DNA from: JBCCEJ01 sp039030335
GTDB lineage: Bacteria; Pseudomonadota; Gammaproteobacteria; HK1
Direction of reading: 5' to 3'
DNA length: 52,894 nt
Assembly: GCA_039030335.1 (NCBI GenBank)
Contig: JBCCEJ010000038.1
Span: 1-52,894 of the forward strand
Part shown: positions 52,660 to 52,894 of the stretch, piece after piece
Layout: every line of letters begins with the position of its first letter
How positions within the stretch are numbered: position 1 is the stretch's first letter
The notes under the pieces: model-generated
The model's input: only the letters and a program-made list of their open reading frames with translations
The model's database searches: none
What the model was told of the DNA's origin: nothing
Made by a program: the position numbers and the translations under genes

Positions 52660-52894
52660 ATGGACGCAAGTCTGCACTTTGGGCTATCGGATAACGCGGT
52701 GCGTAACACTCTGATCACGCTGGCTCTGGTCGCCGTCGCCGTCGTGCTGTTTCTGCTGCTTGACCGGCCTGAACCGACGACGGATACACCCTCCGCGCCG
52801 GCGCCCGGCGCGGGGGGTCCCGCCCCCGCGCCCCCGACACCCCCCGGGGCGGGGGCGCCAGCCCCCGCGCCGGTAGTGGCGCCACTCACCCCCC
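52660..52894 (+). CDS. Membrane-anchored Pro/Ala-rich protein, 3' truncated by window edge
   Basis: The frame starts at ATG 52660, or at GTG 52699 in the same frame, and runs off the window. After a few residues comes a hydrophobic helix NTLITLALVAVAVVLFLLLD, then RPEPTTDTPSAPAPG and a Pro/Ala/Gly-rich stretch. Such tails are common in periplasm-spanning proteins such as TonB-like or SPOR/PilP-type proteins. The family cannot be named from this piece. The high-GC repeats here may also be hard to sequence accurately. Confidence 0.6.
   Translation, partial: MDASLHFGLSDNAVRNTLITLALVAVAVVLFLLLDRPEPTTDTPSAPAPGAGGPAPAPPTPPGAGAPAPAPVVAPLTP

Overview
The window is about 52.9 kb of GC-rich bacterial chromosome with densely packed housekeeping genes. 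No rRNA, CRISPR array, prophage or insertion sequence was recognised. Gene content and order point to a gammaproteobacterium: tkt-gap-pgk; pepP-ubiH-ubiI beside ygfB, a ZapB-like gene, zapA, 6S RNA and fau; ilvA beside rpiA; a PA0069-type radical SAM gene; and miaB-phoH-ybeY-corC-lnt. The genus cannot be read from the sequence alone. A lineage near the Xanthomonadales/Nevskiales/Woeseiales side is a guess.

Layout. 1-4.3 kb: central carbon genes tkt (5' truncated), gap (with an odd C-terminal tail) and pgk. 4.3-5.3 kb: an orphan ParA ATPase with an AT-rich, repeat-bearing upstream region. 5.3-8.2 kb: plsC-like, purC and srkA, translationally coupled on the minus strand. 8.3-10.2 kb: a TetR regulator, a promoter flanked by two near-identical palindromes, and a winged-helix/BTAD regulator. 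10.3-14.1 kb: pepP and two ubiquinone-pathway flavin monooxygenase genes. 14.1-16.9 kb: ygfB, ZapB-like, zapA, 6S RNA, fau and an EVE-domain gene. 17-23.9 kb: ilvA, rpiA, a radical SAM gene, a PerM-type transporter, a second PLP ammonia-lyase and a small exported protein. 23.9-27.4 kb: SulP transporter, DUF3179 protein and a YqaA-like membrane protein. 27.5-32.8 kb: the five-gene miaB-to-lnt operon, every junction a 4-nt overlap.

33-37.8 kb: amt with a sigma-54 promoter and two NtrC-type sites in glnAp2-like geometry; hspQ; a multidomain protein (two cyclic-nucleotide-binding domains, rhodanese, coiled coil); and a small membrane protein. 37.7-41.8 kb: an oligopeptide-type ABC operon (binding protein plus two permeases) with no ATPase gene. 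42-46.5 kb: an RND efflux pair. 46.6-52.5 kb: a TPP enzyme, a MetF-like reductase and a CobS/CobT-type AAA+/VWA pair. The window ends inside a gene for a membrane-anchored Pro/Ala-rich protein.

The most interesting signals are the dual-cNMP/rhodanese/coiled-coil protein, the TetR palindrome promoter, the nitrogen-control region of amt, the CobST pair without CobN beside two metabolic enzymes, and the ATPase-less ABC operon whose binding protein carries a large insertion. No single locus can be declared a new system from sequence reading alone.
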